DNA of 64,000 bases from JABWBH01 sp964526695 (GTDB lineage Bacteria > Planctomycetota > Phycisphaerae > UBA1845), in contig CAZGJA010000089.1 of NCBI GenBank assembly GCA_964526695.1, forward strand, positions 186,001-250,000, in the 5' to 3' direction. Shown piece after piece: positions 8,699 through 18,386 of this stretch. The translations under genes and the position numbers were made by a program. Positions within the stretch are counted from its first letter, which is position 1. Each line of letters starts with the position of its first letter. The notes below the pieces were generated by a model. It made no database searches and had not been told where the DNA came from. It saw only the letters and a list, made by a program, of their open reading frames with translations.

Positions 8699-9523
8699 TC
8701 AAGGCGGCAGGCGGTCGGCGAAGCCCTCGGTTTCCGCGAGGCGGCGGAACTCGTCCGGCGGGAGCCACTGGACCGCGCAGTCCGTCCGGGCGAGGGTCAC
8801 GCGGTCGCCCCACGGCGGCTTCTCAAACGCGGCCACGCGCGGGGTTGTCGCGGCGTCGGACCAGTCCACGTCGGTGAGGAAGATGTAATCGTTGAGGTAG
8901 GCGCGATCGTGCTGATACGCGCGATGCGGATTCGACCAGGCCAACTCGCAAAGGAGGACTGCGGCAAGGGAGGTGAACAGCACGACGGCCCCGAATGCGG
9001 CGATGCGCTTGCGGCACGCCGCAACGACGAGCAGGCCGTAGGGAATCAGGTGGGCCGTCCAGCTTGCCGTCTTCCCGCAGCGTTCCATCCAGACTCGGCG
9101 GGCGCGCATCCTTCCAACTTGCGTCTTGAAGCTGAAGGCCGGCGGCGCGGCGGCGAGCGCCCGGTCCAGCGCGGCCTGAGCGTTCGAGGGATCGGCTTTC
9201 AGTTCGTCACGCCAAAGACGAACGACGAACCCGACGGCATGGCGCGAGATCAGCTCCATAGTGTACTCGCGATCGATACTGAGCTGCGGCAATAGGAGCC
9301 TGGCCGCATACGACGCGATCAGCAGCAGCGTGAGGATCGCCAGGATTACGACGTCCCGCGTGCAGATGCGCCGCATGAATCTGCCGAGCCTTGTTTGCGG
9401 TCGGTCATGAAACGTGGCCATGTCCGCGGGATCAAACACCGTGGCGCACTCCGGACAGCGGGGATCCATCTGACCTCGCCGGTCGTAACCGCAGTGTCGG
9501 CAATATCCCAATGCCATTGGCAT
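8699..9523 (-). CDS. Membrane protein with N-terminal zinc ribbon
   Basis: The product is about 274 residues. The N-terminus has a four-cysteine ribbon, YCRHCGYDRRGQ then CPEC about ten residues later. A ribbon of this CxxCGYDxRG type is, to my knowledge, common in planctomycete proteins. A hydrophobic segment, DVVILAILTLLLIASYAA, follows at about residues 58-75, and further hydrophobic segments lie at about 160-195. The intervening and C-terminal regions are soluble and unrecognised. The start is uncertain: ATGs at 9523 and 9517 both precede the ribbon closely and neither has a clear ribosome binding site. The function is unknown. The gene is divergent from the ketoacyl synthase at 9819. Confidence 0.6.
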   Translation of the reverse strand: MPMALGYCRHCGYDRRGQMDPRCPECATVFDPADMATFHDRPQTRLGRFMRRICTRDVVILAILTLLLIASYAARLLLPQLSIDREYTMELISRHAVGFVVRLWRDELKADPSNAQAALDRALAAAPPAFSFKTQVGRMRARRVWMERCGKTASWTAHLIPYGLLVVAACRKRIAAFGAVVLFTSLAAVLLCELAWSNPHRAYQHDRAYLNDYIFLTDVDWSDAATTPRVAAFEKPPWGDRVTLARTDCAVQWLPPDEFRRLAETEGFADRLPP

Positions 9524-9818
9524 TCTGCACGGCGCTTTCAACGGATCGGTCGAGCGTGGTTCTTCAGGTTCTGTGTAGATGCCCGCCAGCAGGGCGGCTG
9601 AGGATTCTACGCGAGATGCGGGCGCTGGGTTCTCGGGTCCAGGCGGTCGAGCCAGGCCCGGCGGCGACGGGCTGACCTGCTCGACCTGCCGGGATGTTCC
9701 CGCCCTCGCGCCCGCCGGCGCGGCTTGGCCCGGTTTTCATCGGCGAGTACACTCCTCGCTTCGGCATGGACCGGCGCGAGGGGCGCGTCCGGACGCCGCG
9801 TCTGACGGACCATTCGCC

Positions 9819-11066
9819 TTGAGCGTGATACCCGACAATCAGCGCATCGTGATCACCGGCGTCGGGCTGACCTCGCCCATCGGCAACAGCCTCGCCCAGA
9901 TGCGGCGCAACCTCCTCGACGGCGTTTCCGGCGTCACGTCGATCGAGACCCGCTTCATGGGACGCGTGCTCGCCGGGGTTTGCCGCTTCGACGAGAAGCA
10001 GTACCAGGCCGGCAAGGAGCGCCGTCGCGGCACGCGGGCGGGCGCGGTGTCCATCTTCTGCTCGCACGAGGCGCTGAAAGACGCGGGCATCGAGATCAAG
10101 GACCGCGACACCTCGCGCGTCGGCGTCTTCATCGGCGTCACCGAGCACGGAACCGTCGAGACCGAAAACGAAATCGCCGCCATCCGCGAGTACAACTACG
10201 ACGTCAAATACTGGTCCCACCACCACAATCCGCGCACCGTCGCCAACAACCCCGCCGGCGAAGTCACCATCAACCTCGCCATCATCGGCCCGCACTACAC
10301 CATCGGCGCCGCCTGCGCTGCGGGAAACGCCGGCATCATCCAGGCCGCCCAGATGCTGCGGCTCGGCGAAGTCGATCTGGCCATCGGCGGCGGCGTGTCC
10401 GAGAGCATCCATTCCTTCGGCATTTTCGCCAGCTTTGCCGCGCAGAACGCCCTCGCCGACCACGCGGACCCGACGCGGGCCTCCCGCCCGTTCGACGTGG
10501 ATCGCAAGGGCATCGTCGTGGCCGAGGGCGGCGCGCTCTTCGTGCTGGAGCGCCTGTCCGACGCCAAGGCCCGCGGCGCCCGGATCGTGTGCGAACTTGT
10601 CGGCTACGCCATGAACTCCGATGCCGCCGACCCCGTCCTGCCCACGCCGCAGCGACTCTCTCAGTGCATGAGGAAGGCGCTCGACCGCGCCCGGCTCAAT
10701 CCGTCGGACGTGGACATCCTGAACACCCATGCGACCGGAACCGAGCTGGGCGACATCCAGGAGGCCGAGGCCATCCGCGACGTTTTCGCCGGCTGCTCGA
10801 CCGTGTTCATCAACAACACCAAGAGCTACATCGGGCACGCGATGGGGGCGGCCGGGGCGCTGGAACTGGCAGGGAACTTGCCCGCCTTTCAAGACAAGGT
10901 GGTCCATCCGACGATCAATGTGGATCGGCTCGACGAGCGGTGCGCGATGGCGGGGCTTGTCTTGAACAAACCGCGGACCGCCCCTAGAGTGAACGTGATT
11001 CTCAACAATTCCTTCGGGATGCTGGGGATCAATTCCGTGGTGATAGTCAGGCGGTGGGCGGAATGA
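9819..11066 (+). CDS. Beta-ketoacyl-ACP synthase (KAS I/II type)
   Basis: The product is about 415 residues. The condensing-enzyme triad is intact: Cys166 in GAACAAGNAG, His304 in NTHATGTELGD and His340 in SYIGHAMGAAG. This Cys-His-His set marks elongating KAS I/II enzymes that join malonyl-ACP to an acyl chain. The frame is open further upstream, but homology begins at IVITGVGLTSPIG, so the TTG at 9819 (or GTG at 9825) is chosen. An acyl carrier protein gene lies 105 bases downstream and an ABC ATPase after it. It is probably a specialised pathway enzyme rather than the main FabF, because no other fab genes accompany it. That last point is inference. Confidence 0.85.
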   Translation: MSVIPDNQRIVITGVGLTSPIGNSLAQMRRNLLDGVSGVTSIETRFMGRVLAGVCRFDEKQYQAGKERRRGTRAGAVSIFCSHEALKDAGIEIKDRDTSRVGVFIGVTEHGTVETENEIAAIREYNYDVKYWSHHHNPRTVANNPAGEVTINLAIIGPHYTIGAACAAGNAGIIQAAQMLRLGEVDLAIGGGVSESIHSFGIFASFAAQNALADHADPTRASRPFDVDRKGIVVAEGGALFVLERLSDAKARGARIVCELVGYAMNSDAADPVLPTPQRLSQCMRKALDRARLNPSDVDILNTHATGTELGDIQEAEAIRDVFAGCSTVFINNTKSYIGHAMGAAGALELAGNLPAFQDKVVHPTINVDRLDERCAMAGLVLNKPRTAPRVNVILNNSFGMLGINSVVIVRRWAE

Positions 11067-11171
11067 GCCTGTCGGCTGACCCGCGGGCATCAGGCTCGGG
11101 TGCCTGCGAAGGTCCGGCGTGAAGCCCCGGCTGGGCGGCGCGACATAATCTTTTGAGGCAACGAAGCTTAG

Positions 11172-11435
11172 ATGACTAATGACGTGGTCAAGAACATCGT
11201 CCTGGAGATCATCGCCGTTGTGGCGCCGGATGAGGACCTGTCCGACCTCCGCGGGGATGTGCGTTTGCGCGACCAGCTCGACATGGACTCGATGGACTTC
11301 CTCGACATCGTGATGGAGCTGCGCAAGCGCTACAAGGTCGAGGTGCCCAAGGAGGATTATCCTCGCCTCGCCACGCTCGATGGCTGCGTCGAGTATCTTC
11401 AGCCTCGGCTCACGGCGGTCGGTGTCCCCGTTTAG
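11172..11435 (+). CDS. Acyl carrier protein
   Basis: The 87-residue acidic protein has the phosphopantetheine attachment serine at residue 40 in LDMDSMDF, matching the family DSL/DSM motif. The helical spacing is standard. It would carry acyl intermediates for the ketoacyl synthase encoded just upstream. DSM instead of DSL and the pairing with a single KAS suggest a dedicated rather than a housekeeping carrier. The start ATG at 11172 gives a normal N-terminus. A GAGGC motif lies about 13 bases upstream, farther than ideal. Confidence 0.88.
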   Translation: MTNDVVKNIVLEIIAVVAPDEDLSDLRGDVRLRDQLDMDSMDFLDIVMELRKRYKVEVPKEDYPRLATLDGCVEYLQPRLTAVGVPV

Positions 11436-11537
11436 CGAAGGGTGCGTCAGGGACGACGCCTTACGCCGGGGGATGACGGTTAAGTCGTCCCGCGGCCTGA
11501 TGTCCATCCCAGCGACGCTGCCGTCGAACGGTTCACC

Positions 11538-12473
<936 letters not shown>

Positions 12474-12519
12474 CGGCGTGCGGATGGTCGCCCGCGAAGA
12501 CGATTGCAGGCGCTCACTG

Positions 12520-12790
12520 CCCGACCGCGTGTAGCACCGGTTTCCAACCGGTGGGTGTAGCGCTGTCTGTTCCCCGAAGGGGAACCCCGTGAATGGCCGT
12601 GGGTGAAACCCACCGAGATCGTGGCTCAAGGTCATTCAACGCCAGCGGGGTCGCAGCATCGGCTGCCGGATGCACACGGCAACCCGGGCCAGCGTACAAC
12701 CCCGTTCGGAGTTGGATTCCCTCGCGCGCCGGCTCCCGCGCGCTGCGCCCACGGATATTCGCGTGCATCCCCTGCGGGGATCAAACCAAC
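12520..12790. repeat. Cluster of palindromic intergenic repeats
   Basis: Successive hairpins are visible: CACCGGT-TTCC-AACCGGTG, TTCCCC-GAA-GGGGAA, GTGGGT-GAA-ACCCAC and CATCCCC-TGC-GGGGATC. They are interspersed with CAACCCCGTTCGGAGTTGG and GCGCCCACGGATATTCGCG. The same modules in similar order occur at 47884-48090. No gene is seen between 12474 and 13050. Confidence 0.6.
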
Positions 12791-13050
12791 GCCAAGCTGG
12801 TACATTCATTGCGCCACGCCGGGCATTCGTTCCAGCATGTCGGCATGACGGAGGCGCCGAACCCTGACGGCGCTGCGGCAAACCCGGTCGGCCTGGGCTT
12901 GTGAATGCTCTACGCGGATTTCTGGGCACACCCTGGCGATCTTGCCACAGACCGTACCCGGTTGCCGTGTGCCTTGACGTGCTAGAATAAGCGATGGGGC
13001 GGGCTGACCGGGATGGGAACTGCGCCGACGCCCACAGGGGAGGGGGAAAG

Positions 13051-14193
13051 ATGGCACGTTTCCTGACAGCACTCGGCGTTCTTGTCTGCACATGGGTTTC
13101 GCCCGCAGGGGCGTTTGCCGATCGCCCGGCCAAGTGGACGGTGATGGTATACATGTCGGGGGACAACGACCTCGAGAAGTACGTGGTGCGGGATCTGGAG
13201 CTGGAGCTGGCGGCATCGGGATCGACCGCCCAGGTGCGGGTCGTCGCGCTGGCGGATCGAGGCCCCGGATATGACACCAGCCGCGGCGATTGGGAAACGA
13301 CCAAGCTCTACCACGTCGAGGCGGGCCTGATCGCCGACGCGGAGCACGCGCTGGCCGACTGGGGCGAGCGCAACATGGGCGACGCGCGGACGCTCGTCGA
13401 GTTCATCGCATGGACGCGCGACAACTACCCCGCCGAGCGCTACGCCCTCTACTTCTGGGGCCACGGGTGGAACTGGCATCCCGGCTATGTGATGGGCGAC
13501 GACACGGACCACGACGCGCTCGATCTCGACGAGTTGAAGACGGCGCTGCCGGACATCGGGGTTCTCGATTTCGTCGGCTACGACGGCTGCAACATGGCCG
13601 CGATCGAGGTGCAGACGCTGTGGCACAGTCATGCGACGGCGCTGGCGCACTCGCAGGAGTGGGTCGGCTGGGACGGGGTGGAGTACGAGGCCGTGCTTGC
13701 GCGGCTCGCGGCGAACCCGCACATGACGGCGGATGAGGTGGCCATCGCCACGAGCGAAAGCGCGGTGACGGACAAGACGTGGTCCGCGGTGGCGGTGGAC
13801 GAGCGGTTTGATGAGTTGCTGCTCGCCGTGGATGCGTGGTCGGTGCTGCTGACGGACGGGCTGGCTGAGAACCGGCGGCTGTACAAGGACGCACTGAGGC
13901 GGACGCGATCATTCTGGCAGGCGCCGATGGACAAGGATCTGTACGACATGGCATACGAGATTCAGCGCCACGTGGACGACGCCGCGTTGCAGGCAAGCTG
14001 TCAGCGTGTGATGGAGGCGGTGGACGCGGTGGTCCTGCACGAGCGCCACCGCGCCAAGTACCGCGACGCGCACGGCATCACGATCTACCAGCCGTCGAAT
14101 CGAAATCAGGAAACGAACCGGCGCTTTTATGAGAATCTCGACTTCGCGCGGCAGACGCACTGGGACGAGTTTCTGGACGGGTATGTGCGGTAG
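13051..14193 (+). CDS. Secreted clostripain-type (C11) cysteine peptidase
   Basis: The 380-residue product starts with a signal peptide, MARFLTALGVLVCTWVSP, cleaved after about AFA. The catalytic dyad of family C11 is visible: His138 in YFWGHGWNW and Cys180 in GYDGCNMA. The N-terminal WTVMVYMSGDNDLE and the FIAWTRDNYPAERYAL segment match the family. These peptidases cleave after basic residues. Here it would act in the periplasm or outside the cell. The start at 13051 has a strong AGGGGGA site. The next gene, an ATPase, begins more than 500 bases downstream. Confidence 0.9.
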   Translation: MARFLTALGVLVCTWVSPAGAFADRPAKWTVMVYMSGDNDLEKYVVRDLELELAASGSTAQVRVVALADRGPGYDTSRGDWETTKLYHVEAGLIADAEHALADWGERNMGDARTLVEFIAWTRDNYPAERYALYFWGHGWNWHPGYVMGDDTDHDALDLDELKTALPDIGVLDFVGYDGCNMAAIEVQTLWHSHATALAHSQEWVGWDGVEYEAVLARLAANPHMTADEVAIATSESAVTDKTWSAVAVDERFDELLLAVDAWSVLLTDGLAENRRLYKDALRRTRSFWQAPMDKDLYDMAYEIQRHVDDAALQASCQRVMEAVDAVVLHERHRAKYRDAHGITIYQPSNRNQETNRRFYENLDFARQTHWDEFLDGYVR

Positions 14194-14725
14194 GCGTGGC
14201 GCGAGGGAGGATGATGGGTCGGTTTTATGGGATTCGTCTTACGACGTTGACTCTCTTCGTGCAGTCTCGCGCGGCGGGCGTCGCGGATGCCAATCACTCC
14301 TCGCTCCGCCGTTCATAGGGCACGGCCTCCCGAGCCTGCCGCTGCGTTCCGGGGTTCAGCAAGGCTCGTCCACAGCCCGGATGGCTTCATCGCTACAGCT
14401 TGTGCAGCGCACACGCCAACATGTACGGAAGTGCGGCGCGAAGCGCGTCGCGTTGATGAATCCCGATGGAGCTGTAAAGGTCACGCTACGGATTGTGGGT
14501 GAGCGCCGTGCGCTACTAGACGTGGTATCGCTCCGCGAAATACCATGCGAATCCGTCAGAGACTCCGCATCACGCGATGCTCTACTTGACAGCCGACCCT
14601 GTTCGCGCAGAAAATCTGCGCAACTTGGCTCATCGCCTTCCAGTTCAAGGGGTGATTCTGCCGAAGCAGGGTTTGGTCGCCAGGCTGGCGCAGGATTTCT
14701 GCGCGAAACACGATTTGAGGGCGCG
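14194..14725. other. Gene-free gap before the ATPase
   Basis: The frame of the downstream ATPase stays open through here, but the encoded residues look unstructured and no family match begins before 14726. A GCGCAG-AAAAT-CTGCGC hairpin lies at 14605-14621. No function is assigned. It may be the left flank of a transferred defence module. Confidence 0.4.
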
Positions 14726-16030
14726 ATGCTCATCGAGTTCTACGGCAGGAACTTCGGGTGCTTCCGGGATGAGTTCCGGTTGTCGATGTTGGCGACTGAC
14801 ATCGAACCAGGATCCGATCGTGGCGTCGTTGAAGTGCGCGTGGAAGGCGACGACGAACCGCTTCGGCTGCTTCGCGCGGCGGCTTTGTACGGGCCCAATG
14901 CCTCGGGGAAGTCAACGATCATTCGCGCAGCGAGCGCGCTCCGCTACCTGTTGCAAGTGACGCCCTTCCTCCCTTCCGACGCACCGCTGCCGCCTTACGA
15001 GCCGTTCGCACTGGATTTCCACGTCGACCAGCCCGTCGAGCTGGGAATGAAAGCGCTGATCCAGGGTCGCGTATATGAGTACTGCGTCAGATTCACCAAC
15101 ACTGCGATACTCTCTGAGAAGCTTGTTCAGCTCAGCGGCGAGGAGCCCGTTGAGCTAGTGAATCGTGAGGGCGGGCACACCGAGGGATCCTGGACCAGCG
15201 ATTCACAGTTCGATCTTATTCGAGAGAGCTATCGGGACAACGTGCTCCTGCTCGCTCTTGCGGATCGACTGGTTCCGAAACTTGCCAAGCTGATCGCTGT
15301 TGGCTTCGCCGCGCTGCTGAGAAGCAATGCGCCGGATGGTGGGTCGCCATTCACCTCCGGGCATCCCTATGGCGTTGCGAGGCGGATTAGCCGCGATTCT
15401 AGATTCCGGGAATGGCTCCTCAACCGATTACGAGATGTTGATTTTGGGGTCGTCGATTTCCAGACTGAGGAAATGCGTGAAGAAGCACAACGGCCCAGAT
15501 CGATCGAGGATGAATTCGACGGATCCCATGAAAGCACGGAGATATTACTGACGCGACTGTCGCTGATGCATGACGGTCCAGCAGGGCCGGTCCTGCTGCC
15601 GTACTACAGAGAGTCGCTTGGAACACAGAGGGTTGTGCAACTCTCCGCGCTGCTCTTTGATTTGGCGCATGAGAATCGGCCTATTGCCGCTTTCGTGGAT
15701 GAATTTGACGCATCAATGCACCCCCACCTGATCCAGGCTCTCGTCAGGCATCTTAATTGTGAGGGGTTGCCTGGCCAGTCGCGGGGCCAACTTGTTTTTG
15801 CGACTCATGAAACAACGTTGATGGACCGCGATCCGCTTTCCGTTGACGCACCTGAACAAGCCGTGTTGCGGCGAGACCAGGTGTATTTCACCGAGAAGAG
15901 TACTGCCGGCGCAAGCCGCCTGTATTCCTTGGCCCAGTTTCGTGAACGAAACAACCTCAATATCAGAAAACGGTATCTGCAAGGGCGTTACGGTGCGCTG
16001 CCTTCGCTCGGGTCGCTTTCTGAGGCTTAA
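14726..16030 (+). CDS. AAA15-type ATPase of an AbiL/RloA-like defence pair
   Basis: The 434-residue product opens MLIEFYGRNFGCFRDE, the usual start of RloA/AbiLi-type ATPases. It has Walker A LYGPNASGKST at about residues 54-64, a Walker B-like IAAFVDEFDASMHP, and a switch histidine in FATHETTLMD. The family is related to SMC/RecF-like ATPases and pairs with an RloB nuclease-like partner in abortive phage defence. The partner starts two bases after this stop codon. The DNA is visibly less GC-rich than the flanking genes, consistent with transfer. The ATG at 14726 is chosen because homology begins exactly there. Confidence 0.85.
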   Translation: MLIEFYGRNFGCFRDEFRLSMLATDIEPGSDRGVVEVRVEGDDEPLRLLRAAALYGPNASGKSTIIRAASALRYLLQVTPFLPSDAPLPPYEPFALDFHVDQPVELGMKALIQGRVYEYCVRFTNTAILSEKLVQLSGEEPVELVNREGGHTEGSWTSDSQFDLIRESYRDNVLLLALADRLVPKLAKLIAVGFAALLRSNAPDGGSPFTSGHPYGVARRISRDSRFREWLLNRLRDVDFGVVDFQTEEMREEAQRPRSIEDEFDGSHESTEILLTRLSLMHDGPAGPVLLPYYRESLGTQRVVQLSALLFDLAHENRPIAAFVDEFDASMHPHLIQALVRHLNCEGLPGQSRGQLVFATHETTLMDRDPLSVDAPEQAVLRRDQVYFTEKSTAGASRLYSLAQFRERNNLNIRKRYLQGRYGALPSLGSLSEA

Positions 16031-16032
16031 CA

Positions 16033-16722
16033 ATGCGGAAACGAGAGGGTGGCAAGCGGACGGCACAGCACCGTGCAAGGTACCGGTCGCGCGTGGGAGC
16101 AGTCTATCGACCCCGGCCGAGGATCGTGGTCGTCTGTGACGATAAGGTGACAGCGCCGAGGTACTTCAAGTACCTGCAAGATGAGGTCAAAGCGCACGTC
16201 GCACTTCAAGTTGTACCCAGACGCGCGAGTTGTGACGATTCAACCGCCGTCATCGCGATGGCAAAGCAGTATTTGGATCGGTTACATGAGGAGGCGTCGG
16301 ACGATTCCGAAGTTGGAAGTGTTTGGGCGCTGATCGACGTGGAAGGTTCATCCACCGCGCAGGCGTCGGCACTTCAGGCAAAGGAACGCGGAGAGCTACT
16401 GGGCGTATCGGTCGCATTGTCGAAACCATGTTTCGAAGTATGGACGTTGTTGCATCTTGAAGACACCGGGGCACTCTTCGCTGATTGTAACGCCGTGCTC
16501 AGCCAGGTCAAGACAGAATGGAGAAAACGATTTAACCAAGACTTCGGCAAGAAGACGCGTGCCGAGTATTCGAGAATCATCAAAGATCGACTTGTGGCCG
16601 CCGAACGCGCCCGCCGACACCATTCTCGCAATCCTCGGGATCCTTCCTGGACGGAAGTGTACCTCCTCATATCCGAAATCGAGAACCTGGTGGCACAAGA
16701 GCATGGTCCGGGACCATTTTGA
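16033..16722 (+). CDS. RloB/AbiLii-like partner protein with altered Toprim motif
   Basis: The 229-residue product has the RloB layout. A basic N-terminus precedes the first strand, IVVVCDDKVTAPRYFKYLQ, where RloB proteins usually read CEGxxTExxYF. The second strand VWALIDVEG sits where a DxD-type motif is usual. Then comes the well-conserved CFEVWTLLH segment. The Toprim-like fold is thought to be a metal-dependent nuclease. Here the expected glutamates are replaced by Asp and Ala, so activity may be changed. It is translationally linked to the ATPase (two-base gap). It ends 26 bases from the convergent ffh gene. Confidence 0.75.
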   Translation: MRKREGGKRTAQHRARYRSRVGAVYRPRPRIVVVCDDKVTAPRYFKYLQDEVKAHVALQVVPRRASCDDSTAVIAMAKQYLDRLHEEASDDSEVGSVWALIDVEGSSTAQASALQAKERGELLGVSVALSKPCFEVWTLLHLEDTGALFADCNAVLSQVKTEWRKRFNQDFGKKTRAEYSRIIKDRLVAAERARRHHSRNPRDPSWTEVYLLISEIENLVAQEHGPGPF

Positions 16723-16748
16723 GTGTCACGGTTTGTCCCCGATTATCT

Positions 16749-18188
16749 TTATCGGCTGCGCTTCTTCCGGTCCTTCCGGCGGTCTCGTTTGCTGGGGTTG
16801 CGCTGGGTGGCCGTGGTGCTTTGCTTGATCTTGCGCAACTGCCCGCCGCTCGCCATGATGTTGCCGACCTGGGTGCTGTACTTGAGCCGCTGGAGCATGT
16901 TCATGCCGCTCATCTTCTTCATCATGTCGCGCATCATCTCGAACTGCTTGACCAGTCCGGAGACGTCCTCGGGCTCGACGCCGGCGCCGCGGGCGATGCG
17001 GCGGCGGCGCGAGGCGTCGATGACGTCGGGCTTGGCGCGCTCCTTTGGCGTCATGGATTCGATCACCGCCTCCAGCCGCACCAGCTCCTGATCGTCGATC
17101 TCCTCATCGGCCATCATGGCGCCTATGCCGGGGATCTTCTTCATCAACTCCTTCATCGAGCCCATCTTCCGCAGCTTGCGAAGGTGATCGCGGAAGTCCT
17201 CCAGCGAGAACGACCCCTTGGCCATCTTCGCTTCGAGCTTGGCCGCTTCCACCTGGTCGAACTGCTGCTGCGCCTGCTCGACGAGGGAGAGGACGTCGCC
17301 CATGCCGAGGATGCGCCCGGCGATGCGATCCGGGCGGAACTCCTCCAGCGCCTCCATCTTCTCGCCGACGCCGATGAACTTGATCGGCTTGCCGGTGATC
17401 TGCTTGACGGACAGCGCCGCGCCGCCGCGTGTGTCGGAATCAAACTTCGTCAGGATGCAGGCGTCGATCTCCAGCCGCTCGTTGAAGATGCGGGCCGTGT
17501 TCACCGCGTCCTGACCGGTCATCGCGTCCAGCACAAGGTACACCTGATGCGGGTGGCAGTGCCCGACGACGGACTCCAGCTCTTTCATCAGGTCTTCGTC
17601 GATGGCCAGCCGCCCCGCGGTGTCGAGGATGACCACGTCGCGGTCGGTCTTCTTCGCGTAAGCGATGCCGTTGGTGCAGACCTTGGCCGCGTTCTCGTGC
17701 CCGCGCTCGGTGTACGTGGGGACGCCGACCTGCTGGCCAAGCACTTCAAGCTGGTCGATCGCCGCCGGGCGCTTCAGGTCCGCCGCCACCAAAAGCGGGC
17801 GCTTGGCCTTCTTCAGCAGCATGGCCGCCATCTTGCCGCAGGTGGTGGTCTTGCCGGAACCCTGCAAGCCGGCCAGCAGCAGCACGGTCGGTCCCGGCGT
17901 GACGAAGGGGATGCGCGGATCGACCGGTCCCATGATCTCCACCAGCTCGTCGTGCACGATCTTGACCATGACCTGGTCGGGCTTGAGCGTCTTGACGACC
18001 TCGGCGCCGACGGCCTTGTGCTGCACGTCGTCGCAGAACTTGCGCGCGACCTCGAGGTTCACGTCGGCTTCGAGCAGCGCGGTGCGAATCTCGCGCATGA
18101 TCTCGGCCACGTTTTCCTCGGTGATCTTGCCCCGTCCGCGAAGCCCGCGGAACACGTTGCCCAGACGATCCGTAAGTGCGTCAAACAT
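16749..18188 (-). CDS. ffh: Signal recognition particle protein Ffh (SRP54)
   Basis: The 479-residue product has all SRP54 domains. The N domain is at 1-85. The G domain has P-loop GLQGSGKTTT at 107-116, DTAGR, and TKFDSDTRGG. The methionine-rich M domain follows from about 295 with SMKELMKKIPG and the GSG-like RNA-binding helix region. With 4.5S RNA it binds signal sequences and delivers ribosomes to FtsY at the membrane. The start ATG at 18188 matches the family MFDALTDRL opening. The longer open frame upstream crosses the repeats of the divergent Fic gene and is rejected. No 4.5S RNA gene was recognised nearby. Confidence 0.96.
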   Translation of the reverse strand: MFDALTDRLGNVFRGLRGRGKITEENVAEIMREIRTALLEADVNLEVARKFCDDVQHKAVGAEVVKTLKPDQVMVKIVHDELVEIMGPVDPRIPFVTPGPTVLLLAGLQGSGKTTTCGKMAAMLLKKAKRPLLVAADLKRPAAIDQLEVLGQQVGVPTYTERGHENAAKVCTNGIAYAKKTDRDVVILDTAGRLAIDEDLMKELESVVGHCHPHQVYLVLDAMTGQDAVNTARIFNERLEIDACILTKFDSDTRGGAALSVKQITGKPIKFIGVGEKMEALEEFRPDRIAGRILGMGDVLSLVEQAQQQFDQVEAAKLEAKMAKGSFSLEDFRDHLRKLRKMGSMKELMKKIPGIGAMMADEEIDDQELVRLEAVIESMTPKERAKPDVIDASRRRRIARGAGVEPEDVSGLVKQFEMMRDMMKKMSGMNMLQRLKYSTQVGNIMASGGQLRKIKQSTTATQRNPSKRDRRKDRKKRSR

Positions 18189-18294
18189 CCTCTGACCTTG
18201 CCCTTTCGATTGGGTCGGGATTATACGCGCAACGCGCCTGCGAAGCATGGGACCGGCTCCGATCTCGTCGGGCGTCGAACATCTGTTCAGCGTC

Positions 18295-18376
18295 ACTTCA
18301 TAAGCGGGCTTTACGTCGGGCGGCGACTTCATAAGATTGACCGCCATTACTTATAAAGTTGCCGACACTTCATAAG
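18295..18376. promoter_or_regulatory. Repeat array (ACTTCATAAG) upstream of the Fic gene, probable operator
   Basis: ACTTCATAAG occurs exactly at 18295-18304, 18326-18335 and 18367-18376, with a variant ACTTATAAAG at 18349-18358. The last copy runs into the AAGGGA ribosome binding site of the Fic gene (ATG 18387). Spacing shortens towards the gene (31, 23, 18). An autoregulatory operator is the simplest reading. The array also lies in the promoter side of the divergent ffh. Confidence 0.7.
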
Positions 18377-18386
18377 GGATCGTGTG

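Noticed and set aside
14129..14725. A 199-codon N-terminal extension of the AbiL-like ATPase
   Set aside because: Family homology starts exactly at MLIEFYGRNF (14726). The upstream residues are unstructured and partly overlap the protease gene.
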